Assembly: GCA_004554255.1 (NCBI GenBank)
Contig: SFNC01000128.1
Coordinates: 1 to 5,028, forward strand
Length of the DNA: 5,028 nt
Source: Bacteroidales bacterium
GTDB taxonomy: Bacteria; Bacteroidota; Bacteroidia; Bacteroidales; Muribaculaceae
Reading direction: 5' to 3'
The number at the start of each line of letters is the position of its first letter. The stretch's first letter is position 1. Shown in pieces: positions 1 to 5,028 of this stretch. A model generated the notes under the pieces. The model saw nothing but the letters and a program-made list of their open reading frames with translations. It had not been told where the DNA came from and ran no database searches. The position numbers and the translations under genes are program-made.

Positions 1-344
1 TATTCCGGAGGCCTGAAGCGAAACATTGTGCAGTGTTTGTCCTTCCATCATATTCAGAAGGGTTCCCAAATGTCATTATTGAAGCAATGGCATGCGGAGC
101 TCCTATAGTTGCGACTTCTGTTGGGGCTATACCTCAGATGTTGTCATCCGTTGGGAATGGCAATTGTGGAATCGTTGTCCCGCCTCATGACGCGGAAAGT
201 CTTCGGATGGCTTTAATTGGGATGATTGAGAATCGAAAAGAGGCTGAAGAAATGGGAAGAAACGCTGTCTCAAAAGTTCATAATTCTTATTCGATGGATA
301 AAGTATGGGCCAAATTAAAGAATGTCTGGCTGGATAATGAATAG
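1..344 (+). CDS. GT4-family glycosyltransferase, C-terminal fragment (5' end outside window)
   Basis: The frame is open from the left edge (first full codon at base 3) to a TAG at 342-344, so this is the last ~113 residues of a longer protein. A GTG at 33 is not a credible start, because the reading frame and a plausible protein sequence continue upstream of it. The visible part is the C-terminal Rossmann-like lobe of a GT-B enzyme. It contains SEGFPNVIIEAMACGAPIVA, with the E-x7-E signature of GT4 retaining transferases (Glu codons at 57-59 and 81-83), which contacts the nucleotide-sugar donor. A basic/acidic helical tail follows, as is usual for the family. GT4 enzymes work at the cytoplasmic face of the membrane and add one sugar to a lipid-linked repeat unit; donor and acceptor cannot be told from this fragment. 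Its codons are more AT-rich than the dehydratase gene downstream, as is common for transferases in polysaccharide loci. Confidence 0.9.
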   Translation, partial: FRRPEAKHCAVFVLPSYSEGFPNVIIEAMACGAPIVATSVGAIPQMLSSVGNGNCGIVVPPHDAESLRMALIGMIENRKEAEEMGRNAVSKVHNSYSMDKVWAKLKNVWLDNE

Positions 345-367
345 TTAAGCATTCCTTATTTTGGCTT

Positions 368-396
368 GTAAATAATTTCTCTAAAGAAATTTATAC
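368..396. other. AT-rich imperfect palindrome in the GT4-capE gap
   Basis: AATTTCT (374-380) and AGAAATT (385-391) form a perfect 7-bp inverted repeat around a CTAA loop. An interrupted outer stem (GTA at 368-370 with TAC at 394-396) extends it. It lies 23 bases after the GT4 stop and 38 bases before the capE start. It could be a weak terminator or just AT-rich chance pairing: the stem is almost all A-T and no T-run follows. I saw no clear TAnnTTTG promoter element or Shine-Dalgarno in this 90-base gap. Confidence 0.25.
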
Positions 397-434
397 TTAT
401 AATCTACGCTTTTTATATTAAATCAAAAATATAT

Positions 435-1484
435 ATGTCAATCTTCAAAGACAAAACCCTCCTGATAACGGGAGGCACAGGCTCATTCGGTAATGCGGTA
501 CTGCGCCGGTTTCTGGACACCGATATCAAGGAAATCCGCATCTTCAGCCGCGACGAGAAGAAGCAGGATGATATGCGTCATGAGTATCAGGTGCGTTATC
601 CTGAGGTGGCGCATAAGATTAAGTTTTATATCGGCGATGTGCGTTCGCTGGAGAGTTGCCGGAGCGTAATGCCGGGTGTGGATTATATTTTCCATGCGGC
701 GGCTTTGAAGCAGGTGCCGAGTTGCGAGTTTTTCCCGATGGAGGCTGTGAAGACCAATGTGGTTGGCACTGACAATGTGCTTACGGCGGCCATTGAGGCC
801 GGGGTGGGCGCAGTGATTTGTTTGTCGACCGACAAGGCTGCCTATCCGATCAATGCGATGGGTATCACGAAGGCTATCGAGGAGAAGGTGGCTGTGGCGA
901 AGAGCAGGTATTCGGGGCGCACGAAGATTTGCTGTACGCGTTACGGCAATGTGATGTGTTCGCGCGGGTCGGTGATTCCTTTGTGGATTGAGCAGATTCG
1001 CTCGGGGAATCCGATTACGTTGACCGAGCCGTCGATGACGCGTTTTATTATGAGCTTGGATGAGGCTGTGGACCTGGTGCTGTTTGCGTTTGAGCATGGC
1101 CGCAATGGCGATATTCTTGTGCAGAAGGCGCCGGCGTGCACGATCCGGACGCAGGCCGAGGCTGTATGTGAGCTGTTTGGCGGCCGCAAGGAGGATATCA
1201 AGGTGATTGGTATCCGTCACGGCGAGAAGATGTATGAGACGTTGCTGACGAAGGAGGAGTGCGCCAAGGCTGAGGATATGGGGGATTTCTATCGTGTGCC
1301 GGCCGACAATCGCGACTTGAATTATGATAAGTTTTTCAAGGAGGGTGATGAGAAGCGGGCGTCGATTGAGGAGTTTAACTCCAACAATACTCGTCGGCTC
1401 GACGTGGCGGAGACGCGCGCGAAAATCGCCGCGCTCGAATACATCCAGAATGAGCTCTCCGGCGAAGGCAACTTCGTCCAATAA
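435..1484 (+). CDS. capE: UDP-GlcNAc 4,6-dehydratase (5-epimerizing), CapE/FnlA/WbjB type
   Basis: A 349-residue cytosolic enzyme of the extended short-chain dehydrogenase family. Family members convert UDP-GlcNAc to UDP-2-acetamido-2,6-dideoxy-beta-L-arabino-hex-4-ulose, the first step to UDP-L-FucNAc. The N-terminus has the NAD(P)-binding glycine motif TGGTGSFG (residues 12-19). The active-site block STDKAAYPINAMGITK (131-146) has Asp133, Lys134 and Lys146, with Met142 where classical SDRs have Tyr. As I recall, this MxxxK form is typical of CapE-type enzymes, so it is not damage. GIRHGEKMYETLL (259-271) is a conserved C-terminal motif of the FlaA1/CapE group, and full length matches the family. 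The start is the ATG at 435, giving the usual N-terminus; upstream is AT-rich without a Shine-Dalgarno. The pathway partners capF and capG follow on the same strand, but a 589-base interval with an opposite-strand gene separates it from capF. Synonymous codons mostly end in G or T, unlike capG. A PseB/FlaA1-like role is less likely given these neighbours. Confidence 0.95.
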   Translation: MSIFKDKTLLITGGTGSFGNAVLRRFLDTDIKEIRIFSRDEKKQDDMRHEYQVRYPEVAHKIKFYIGDVRSLESCRSVMPGVDYIFHAAALKQVPSCEFFPMEAVKTNVVGTDNVLTAAIEAGVGAVICLSTDKAAYPINAMGITKAIEEKVAVAKSRYSGRTKICCTRYGNVMCSRGSVIPLWIEQIRSGNPITLTEPSMTRFIMSLDEAVDLVLFAFEHGRNGDILVQKAPACTIRTQAEAVCELFGGRKEDIKVIGIRHGEKMYETLLTKEECAKAEDMGDFYRVPADNRDLNYDKFFKEGDEKRASIEEFNSNNTRRLDVAETRAKIAALEYIQNELSGEGNFVQ

Positions 1485-1488
1485 AATG

Positions 1489-1610
1489 TTTTGGACAGGA
1501 GTACAGGAGAACAAGTATTTTTTTGTTAACAGAAGATTTTTGGACAGGAGTACAGGAGGACAAGTATTTTTTTGTTAACAGAAGATTTTTGGACAGGAGT
1601 ACAGGAGGAC
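1489..1610. repeat. 49-bp direct tandem repeat, 2.5 copies, just after capE
   Basis: Two full units (1489-1537 and 1538-1586) and a 24-base partial third (1587-1610) repeat with an exact 49-base period. Units 1 and 2 differ at a single base (A1510 against G1559). The partial copy is identical to unit 2 over its 24 bases, then diverges. Each unit holds a core GACAGGAGTACAGGAG (starting at 1494, 1543 and 1592), itself two octamers of (N)ACAGGAG, then a T7 tract and the palindrome GTTAAC in the full units. The period is not a multiple of three, which argues against coding. The array begins 5 bases after the capE stop and ends 8 bases before the 3' end of the opposite-strand GxxExxY gene. The same core recurs in the next two intergenic gaps. 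Confidence 0.95.
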
Positions 1611-1618
1611 GGAAGAAA

Positions 1619-2011
1619 TTAGGATTCTTTTTTAGTTGATGGGATATAGACTCTTGACTTTAAGGCAATTCTGAATTTATCACCGCCATAATTAATCAGA
1701 TATCCATAGTCCAATCCTGTTGCTTCAAGATAGTTTACAAGTTGGGCCTCATGAAGAGGGCTTATTTCCCTAACGGCCTTGAGTTCAATAATAACTTTTC
1801 TATCAACAAGTATATCTGCCCGAAAATCACCCACCGGTTCACCTTTATAATTAACCGGAATAGCTATCTCCTTCTCAGCAAATATTCCTCTGTCGCGCAG
1901 TTCTATCATTAACGCATTTTGGTATACCGATTCCAAATATCCGGGACCGAGATTTACCCGCACTTCAAAGGCGGCTTCTTTAATCACTTGTAGTAAATAT
2001 TTCGTTTCCAT
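1619..2011 (-). CDS. GxxExxY family protein (PD-(D/E)XK-like fold), function unknown
   Basis: A protein of 130 residues from the ATG at 2011-2009. The frame is open further upstream to an ATG at 2068, but those extra 19 residues are encoded by the repeat DNA and do not look like the family N-terminus, so the inner start is preferred. The naming motif is GYLESVY (residues 24-30). GDFRADILVDRKVIIELKAV (61-80) then supplies Asp66, Glu76 and Lys78, laid out like the D...ExK metal site of PD-(D/E)XK nucleases. HEAQLVNYL (87-95) and YLINYGG (104-110) are further conserved family blocks. The family is common in Bacteroidota and other bacteria; to my knowledge its biological role is not established, and nuclease activity is an analogy from fold. 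No signal peptide or membrane segment is seen. The gene is the only one on the minus strand, more AT-rich than its neighbours, and lies between inverted copies of the intergenic repeat. It has no evident role in sugar synthesis. Confidence 0.88.
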   Translation of the reverse strand: METKYLLQVIKEAAFEVRVNLGPGYLESVYQNALMIELRDRGIFAEKEIAIPVNYKGEPVGDFRADILVDRKVIIELKAVREISPLHEAQLVNYLEATGLDYGYLINYGGDKFRIALKSRVYIPSTKKES

Positions 2012-2014
2012 ACG

Positions 2015-2022
2015 CAAATTTA
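2015..2022 (-). promoter_or_regulatory. Possible Bacteroidales -7 box (TAAATTTG) before the GxxExxY gene
   Basis: Read on the minus strand, TAAATTTG fits the Bacteroidales -7 consensus TAnnTTTG and ends three bases before the preferred ATG. No good TTTG -33 element is present at the expected distance. If real, the transcript would be leaderless or nearly so. The match is short in AT-rich DNA and may be chance. Confidence 0.25.
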
Positions 2023-2030
2023 CAATTATT

Positions 2031-2056
2031 TCTCCTGTTACTACTGTTCTACTGTC
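2031..2056 (-). repeat. Inverted copy of the (N)ACAGKAG repeat, upstream of capF
   Basis: Read on the minus strand from 2056, this is three successive units: GACAGTAG, AACAGTAG and (T)AACAGGAG. It is the same core found in the 49-bp array, in opposite orientation, with G-to-T changes in two units. It lies between the start of the minus-strand GxxExxY gene and the start of capF, in the region where both genes' promoters would be expected. Confidence 0.8.
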
Positions 2057-2073
2057 TATAATTTTCAATTTTT

Positions 2074-3270
2074 ATGCGTGTTTTGGTTACTGGGGCGAAA
2101 GGGTTTGTGGGTAGGAACCTGTGCGCCCAGCTCAATAATATCAAGGACGGGAAGGCCCGCAATTACCCCGTTACAATCGATGAGGTGATGGAATATGACC
2201 TCGACTCGACGCCGGAGCAGCTTGACCGCTACTGCGCCGAGGCCGACTTCGTGTTCAACCTCGCCGGGGTGAACCGGCCGGAGAATCCGGAGGATTTCCG
2301 CAAGGGCAATTTCGGGTTCGCGTCGACGTTGCTCGACACGCTGAAGCGCCACGGCAACAGCTGTCCGGTGATGCTCTCGAGTTCCATTCAGGCCACGCTC
2401 ATCGGTCGCTATGCCGGCCATCCTTATGGCGAGAGCAAGAAAGCCGGAGAGGAGCTGTTCTTCGACTACGCCCGCGCCACCGGCGCCAAGGTGCTGGTCT
2501 ACCGTTTCCCGAATCTTTTCGGCAAATGGTGCCGTCCGAACTACAATTCGGCCGTGGCGACGTTCTGCAACAATATCGCCAACGACCTGCCGATCCAGGT
2601 CAGCGACCCGGCCGTAGAGCTGGAACTGCTCTACATCGACGACCTCGTGGAGGAGATGATTCTCGCCCTGCAGGGGAGGGAGCATCACTGCGAATTTGAT
2701 GGCGTCGAGGCCGTGAGCCAGCCCGACGGTCGGTATTGCTACGTACCGGTGACGTTCAAGGCCACCCTGGGCCAGATCGTCGACCTGCTGCACAGGTTTG
2801 CCTCCCTGCCGCAGACACTGATGATTCCTGAGATTCCCGCCGACAGCTTCGCCAAACGGCTGTTCTCGACCTATCTCAGTTACCTTCCAAAGGAGAAAGC
2901 CGCGTTCGACCTGAAAATGAACTGCGATGACCGCGGCTCGTTCACCGAACTTGTCCACACTCCCAACTGCGGACAGGTGAGCATCAATATCTCCAAACCC
3001 GGAATAACCAAGGGGCAACACTGGCACAACACCAAGTGGGAGCAGTTCATCGTGGTAAAAGGGCACGGCCTGATACAGATGCGCAAGGAAGGCACCGACG
3101 AAGTGATAGAATACGAGGTGAGCGGCGATAAAATTCAGTCCGTCATAATGCTTCCCGGCTATACTCACAATATCATCAACCTCTCCGACACCGAAGACCT
3201 CGTCACGGTAATGTACTGCAACGAAATCTTCGACCCCACCCACCCCGACACCTACTTCGACCCGGTGTAA
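2074..3270 (+). CDS. capF: Bifunctional UDP-sugar reductase/epimerase, CapF/FnlB/WbjC type
   Basis: A 398-residue soluble enzyme with two domains. The N-terminal SDR reductase has the nucleotide-binding motif TGAKGFVG (6-13), active-site serines at 102-104, and Tyr118/Lys122 in YGESK. The C-terminal cupin domain (about 285-398) has GQHWHNTKWEQF (314-325), with His316, His318 and Glu323, plus His365 in GYTHN, the expected metal-binding set. In characterised CapF the cupin domain epimerises C3 of the CapE product and the SDR domain reduces the 4-keto group with NADPH, giving UDP-2-acetamido-2,6-dideoxy-beta-L-talose. Length and domain order are normal and all key residues are present. The start is the ATG at 2074, directly giving the Rossmann strand; no Shine-Dalgarno is seen. 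The gene ends with tandem TAA TAA. Its 5' side is the GxxExxY/repeat interval, so it needs either readthrough from capE across that interval or its own promoter. Codons are GC-rich, shifting towards C- and A-ending forms in the 3' third. Confidence 0.95.
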   Translation: MRVLVTGAKGFVGRNLCAQLNNIKDGKARNYPVTIDEVMEYDLDSTPEQLDRYCAEADFVFNLAGVNRPENPEDFRKGNFGFASTLLDTLKRHGNSCPVMLSSSIQATLIGRYAGHPYGESKKAGEELFFDYARATGAKVLVYRFPNLFGKWCRPNYNSAVATFCNNIANDLPIQVSDPAVELELLYIDDLVEEMILALQGREHHCEFDGVEAVSQPDGRYCYVPVTFKATLGQIVDLLHRFASLPQTLMIPEIPADSFAKRLFSTYLSYLPKEKAAFDLKMNCDDRGSFTELVHTPNCGQVSINISKPGITKGQHWHNTKWEQFIVVKGHGLIQMRKEGTDEVIEYEVSGDKIQSVIMLPGYTHNIINLSDTEDLVTVMYCNEIFDPTHPDTYFDPV

Positions 3271-3278
3271 TAATCCAA

Positions 3279-3338
3279 GACAGGAGTACAGTAGTACAGT
3301 AACCTTAGAAAATCTCCTGTTTCTCCTGTTCTCCTGTC
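3279..3338. repeat. Inverted pair of repeat cores forming a 60-base hairpin between capF and capG
   Basis: The left arm on the + strand has GACAGGAG, TACAGTAG and TACAG (3279-3299). The right arm, read on the minus strand from 3338, has GACAGGAG, AACAGGAG and (A)AACAGGAG. The arms pair as an outer perfect 8-bp stem (3279-3286 with 3331-3338), then blocks of 4, 2 and 4 bp separated by single mismatches or a bulge at unit boundaries, around an AT-rich loop at about 3300-3316. It starts 8 bases after the capF stop and ends 18 bases before the capG start. No T-run follows, so a classical terminator is unlikely. It could be an mRNA-processing, stabilising or attenuating element, or a mobile repeat pair. 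Confidence 0.8.
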
Positions 3339-3356
3339 AAAACAATCAACATAGCG

Positions 3357-4535
3357 ATGAAGACTGATTATAAAGATATACAGTTTGCCGGCAACGGCAA
3401 ACTCAAGCTGCTGATAATCGTGGGCACACGCCCCGAGATCATCCGTCTGGCAGCCACCATCAACAAGTGCCGCCAATACTTCGACGTAATCCTCGCCCAC
3501 ACCGGCCAAAACTACGACTACAACCTCAACGGCATCTTCTTCAAGGACCTCAAACTGAAAGACCCCGAGGTGTATATGGACGCCGTCGGCGACGACCTCG
3601 GCGCCACCGTCGGCAACATCATCAACTGTTCCTACAAGCTGATGGCGGCCATCCACCCCGACGCACTCCTCATCCTCGGCGACACCAACTCCTGCCTCTC
3701 GGCCATCCCCGCAAAACGTCTGCACATCCCCATCTTCCATATGGAGGCCGGCAACCGCTGCAAAGACGAATGTCTTCCCGAAGAGACCAACCGCCGAATA
3801 GTTGATATTATCTCCGACGTCAATCTTTGCTACTCTGAACACGCCCGCCGCTACCTTGCCGACTGCGGTCTGCCCAAAGAGCGCACCTACCTCACCGGCT
3901 CGCCTATGGCCGAAGTGCTCCACCAGAACATCAAAGAGATCGAAGCCAGCGACATCCACGCCCGTCTTGGCCTCGAGAAAGGAAAATACATCCTGCTGAG
4001 CGCCCACCGCGAAGAAAACATCGACACCGAGAAAAACTTCCTCTCGCTCTTCAACGCCATCAACGCCATCGCCCGCAAGTACGATATGCCGATTCTCTAC
4101 AGCTGCCACCCCCGCTCGCGCAAACGCCTTGAGCAGAGCGGCTTCCGGCTCGACCCGCGCGTGATTCAGCACGAGCCTCTCGGCTTCCACGACTACAACT
4201 GCCTGCAGATGCACGCCGCCGCCGTCATCTCCGACTCCGGCACCCTCCCCGAAGAATCCAGCTTCTTCACCTCCGTAGGCCACCCCTTCCCCGCCATCTG
4301 CATCCGCACCTCCACCGAGCGCCCCGAAAGCCTCGACAACGCCGGATTCATCCTCGCCGGCATCGACGAGAAATCACTTCTCCAGGCCGTCGACACCGCC
4401 ATCGCCATGAACCGCAACCACGACAACGGCACGCCCGTTGACGTCTACACCGGCGAAAACGTCTCAAACATCGTCGTCAAAATCATCCAGTCATACGTCA
4501 CCGTCGTCAACCGCATGGTCTGGCGCAAAGAATAA
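3357..4535 (+). CDS. capG: UDP-N-acetyl sugar 2-epimerase, CapG/FnlC/WbjD (WecB-like), makes UDP-L-FucNAc
   Basis: A 392-residue non-hydrolysing 2-epimerase of the WecB superfamily, cytosolic. In this pathway it inverts C2 of the CapF product (UDP-L-talosamine type) to yield UDP-N-acetyl-L-fucosamine. Motifs in order: VGTRPEIIRLAA (22-33), HTGQN (48-52), LGDTN (107-111, with Asp109), HMEAGNR (128-134, with Glu130), PEETNR (141-146), SAHREEN (215-221, with His217) and SDSGTLPEES (292-301). These cover the nucleotide-binding and catalytic acid/base positions known from E. coli WecB. Length is close to the usual ~375-390. The ATG at 3357 gives a 14-residue lead before KLKLLIIVGTRPE, slightly longer than many homologues, but I see no better start. 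A generic WecB (ManNAc-forming) role is possible from sequence alone; the directly preceding CapE and CapF types make the FucNAc role much more likely. Codons are overwhelmingly C-ending (Ala almost always GCC), opposite in flavour to capE. Confidence 0.93.
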   Translation: MKTDYKDIQFAGNGKLKLLIIVGTRPEIIRLAATINKCRQYFDVILAHTGQNYDYNLNGIFFKDLKLKDPEVYMDAVGDDLGATVGNIINCSYKLMAAIHPDALLILGDTNSCLSAIPAKRLHIPIFHMEAGNRCKDECLPEETNRRIVDIISDVNLCYSEHARRYLADCGLPKERTYLTGSPMAEVLHQNIKEIEASDIHARLGLEKGKYILLSAHREENIDTEKNFLSLFNAINAIARKYDMPILYSCHPRSRKRLEQSGFRLDPRVIQHEPLGFHDYNCLQMHAAAVISDSGTLPEESSFFTSVGHPFPAICIRTSTERPESLDNAGFILAGIDEKSLLQAVDTAIAMNRNHDNGTPVDVYTGENVSNIVVKIIQSYVTVVNRMVWRKE

Positions 4536-4541
4536 TTCGAG

Positions 4542-5028
4542 ATGAATATCCTCTTCCTTTCATTATCGCGGTTTGATGACGTAAATGTGCGCGGCATTTA
4601 CTCCGACCTCATGCGCGAGTTTATCAAGCGAGGCAATGACGTATACATAGCCTCGCCCACCGAACGGCGTTTCGGCAAACCGACTCATCTCATTGACTCG
4701 CCCAACTGCCATATTCTCAAAATACGGACGCTCAATATTCAGAAAACTAACATTGTAGAGAAAGGAATCGGCACTTTGTTGCTTGAAAGTCAATTTGATC
4801 GAGCTATCCACAAATATTGGGGTAACGTTAATTTTGATCTTGTTCTTTATGCCACTCCGCCAATCACCTTTAACAAGGTAATAGAGCGCGTAAAGAAGCG
4901 TTGCGGCTGTCGCAGCTATCTGATGCTCAAAGACATCTTTCCCCAAAACGCCGTTGATCTCGGCATGATGAAACGAGGAAGTCTGTTGCATAAATTGTTC
5001 CGCAGAAAAGAGGAACGCCTATATCAGA
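4542..5028 (+). CDS. wbuB: GT4-type glycosyltransferase, WbuB/CapL-like, likely L-FucNAc transferase (3' end outside window)
   Basis: An open frame from the ATG at 4542 to the right edge, 162 residues without a stop, so the gene continues. It starts six bases after the capG stop, which indicates translation from the same transcript. The N-terminus MNILFLSLSR opens the first Rossmann lobe of a GT-B enzyme and is followed by GIYSDLMREF (18-27), VYIASPTERR (34-43), YATPPITF (103-110) and LMLKDIFPQNAVDLGM (127-142). These blocks resemble WbuB-type transferases found directly after the fnlABC genes, which are thought to add L-FucNAc during O-antigen or capsule unit assembly. The donor-binding C-terminal half with E-x7-E lies outside the window, so the family call rests on the N-terminal half and the gene order. 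The first ~200 bases are GC-rich like capG, then codons become clearly more AT-rich from roughly 4740. Confidence 0.85.
   Translation, partial: MNILFLSLSRFDDVNVRGIYSDLMREFIKRGNDVYIASPTERRFGKPTHLIDSPNCHILKIRTLNIQKTNIVEKGIGTLLLESQFDRAIHKYWGNVNFDLVLYATPPITFNKVIERVKKRCGCRSYLMLKDIFPQNAVDLGMMKRGSLLHKLFRRKEERLYQ

Larger units (their letters stand above)
1592..2056 (-). mobile_element. Candidate GxxExxY cassette bracketed by inverted repeat cores
   Basis: This 465-base segment is bounded on the left by the + strand core GACAGGAGTACAGGAG (1592-1607) and on the right by the minus-strand core GACAGTAGAACAGTAG (2056 back to 2041), which match at 13 of 16 positions. The only gene inside is the minus-strand GxxExxY gene. 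The segment interrupts the capE-capF-capG order, which is normally uninterrupted, and is more AT-rich than capF beside it. These are features of a small non-autonomous insertion or repeat-bounded cassette. Against this, I see no convincing target-site duplication, no transposase, and the same repeats also occur in the capF-capG gap without a gene. The call is inference from structure only. Confidence 0.3.

Noticed and set aside
1476..1496. Small hairpin over the capE stop (GTCCAA with TTGGAC) considered as a terminator
   Set aside because: Only a 6-bp stem with a 9-base loop, overlapping the stop codon, and no T-run directly after it.
483..1514. Long minus-strand open frame (343 codons) opposite capE
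   Set aside because: It is a mirror of capE caused by its codon choice; the translation is rich in Arg/His/Leu with no family motif, and capE itself is unambiguous.
1375..1563. Short minus-strand frame starting in the tandem repeat
   Set aside because: Its N-terminal half is translated repeat DNA and the rest is antisense to capE; no start signal.
1324..1578. Short + strand frame running from the capE 3' end through the tandem repeat
   Set aside because: It is out of frame with capE and its tail is translated repeat; the 49-base period changes frame at every copy.
1489..1610. CRISPR array
   Set aside because: The repeats are direct and contiguous, with no unique spacers between them, and no cas gene is present.
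2059..2066. TAATTTTC upstream of capF as a -7 promoter box
   Set aside because: It misses the final G of TAnnTTTG and has no -33 partner; in AT-rich DNA this is expected by chance.
2065..3243. Long minus-strand open frame (392 codons) opposite capF
   Set aside because: Shadow of a GC-rich gene; no recognisable domain, and the + strand has two complete catalytic domains.
3252..4283. Long minus-strand open frame (343 codons) opposite capG
   Set aside because: Low-complexity Val/Gly/Asp-rich translation caused by C-ending codons in capG; no motif and no supporting context.
4563..4991. Minus-strand frame (142 codons) opposite the WbuB-like gene
   Set aside because: The + strand frame has clear glycosyltransferase motifs, a start six bases after capG, and remains open to the window edge.

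Overview
The window is a stretch of a surface-polysaccharide (capsule or O-antigen type) locus, probably from a member of the Bacteroidota, most likely Bacteroidales. The phylum call rests on three things: the real starts lack convincing Shine-Dalgarno sequences, a GxxExxY protein gene sits among the sugar genes, and the protein style fits Bacteroidales homologues as I remember them. A narrower placement (for example Muribaculaceae, suggested by GC-rich genes beside AT-rich ones) would be a guess.

Layout, left to right. (1) The 3' end of a GT4 glycosyltransferase on the + strand, cut by the window edge. (2) A short AT-rich gap. (3) A CapE/FnlA/WbjB-type UDP-GlcNAc 4,6-dehydratase/5-epimerase, + strand. 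(4) An unusual 589-base interval: a 49-bp tandem repeat in 2.5 copies, then a small GxxExxY-family gene on the opposite strand, then an inverted copy of the repeat core. (5) A CapF/FnlB/WbjC-type two-domain reductase/epimerase, + strand. (6) An 86-base gap filled largely by the same repeat core arranged as a 60-base hairpin. (7) A CapG/FnlC/WbjD-type UDP-sugar 2-epimerase, + strand. (8) Six bases later, the start of a WbuB/CapL-like glycosyltransferase that runs off the window.

Genes 3, 5 and 7 form the complete known route from UDP-GlcNAc to UDP-N-acetyl-L-fucosamine (UDP-L-FucNAc), in the order seen in fnlA-fnlB-fnlC and capE-capF-capG. Gene 8 is the likely transferase that uses the product. 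The flanking GT4 enzyme would add another sugar of the same repeat unit.

The part not explained by sugar biosynthesis is the intergenic DNA. All three gaps between capE and capG carry tandem units of about 8 bases, consensus (N)ACAGKAG, sometimes direct and sometimes inverted. The GxxExxY gene (a PD-(D/E)XK-like fold family) lies between inverted copies and interrupts an otherwise co-directional pathway. A small mobile or repeat-associated cassette is the most interesting hypothesis here; it is inference, not proven by this sequence.
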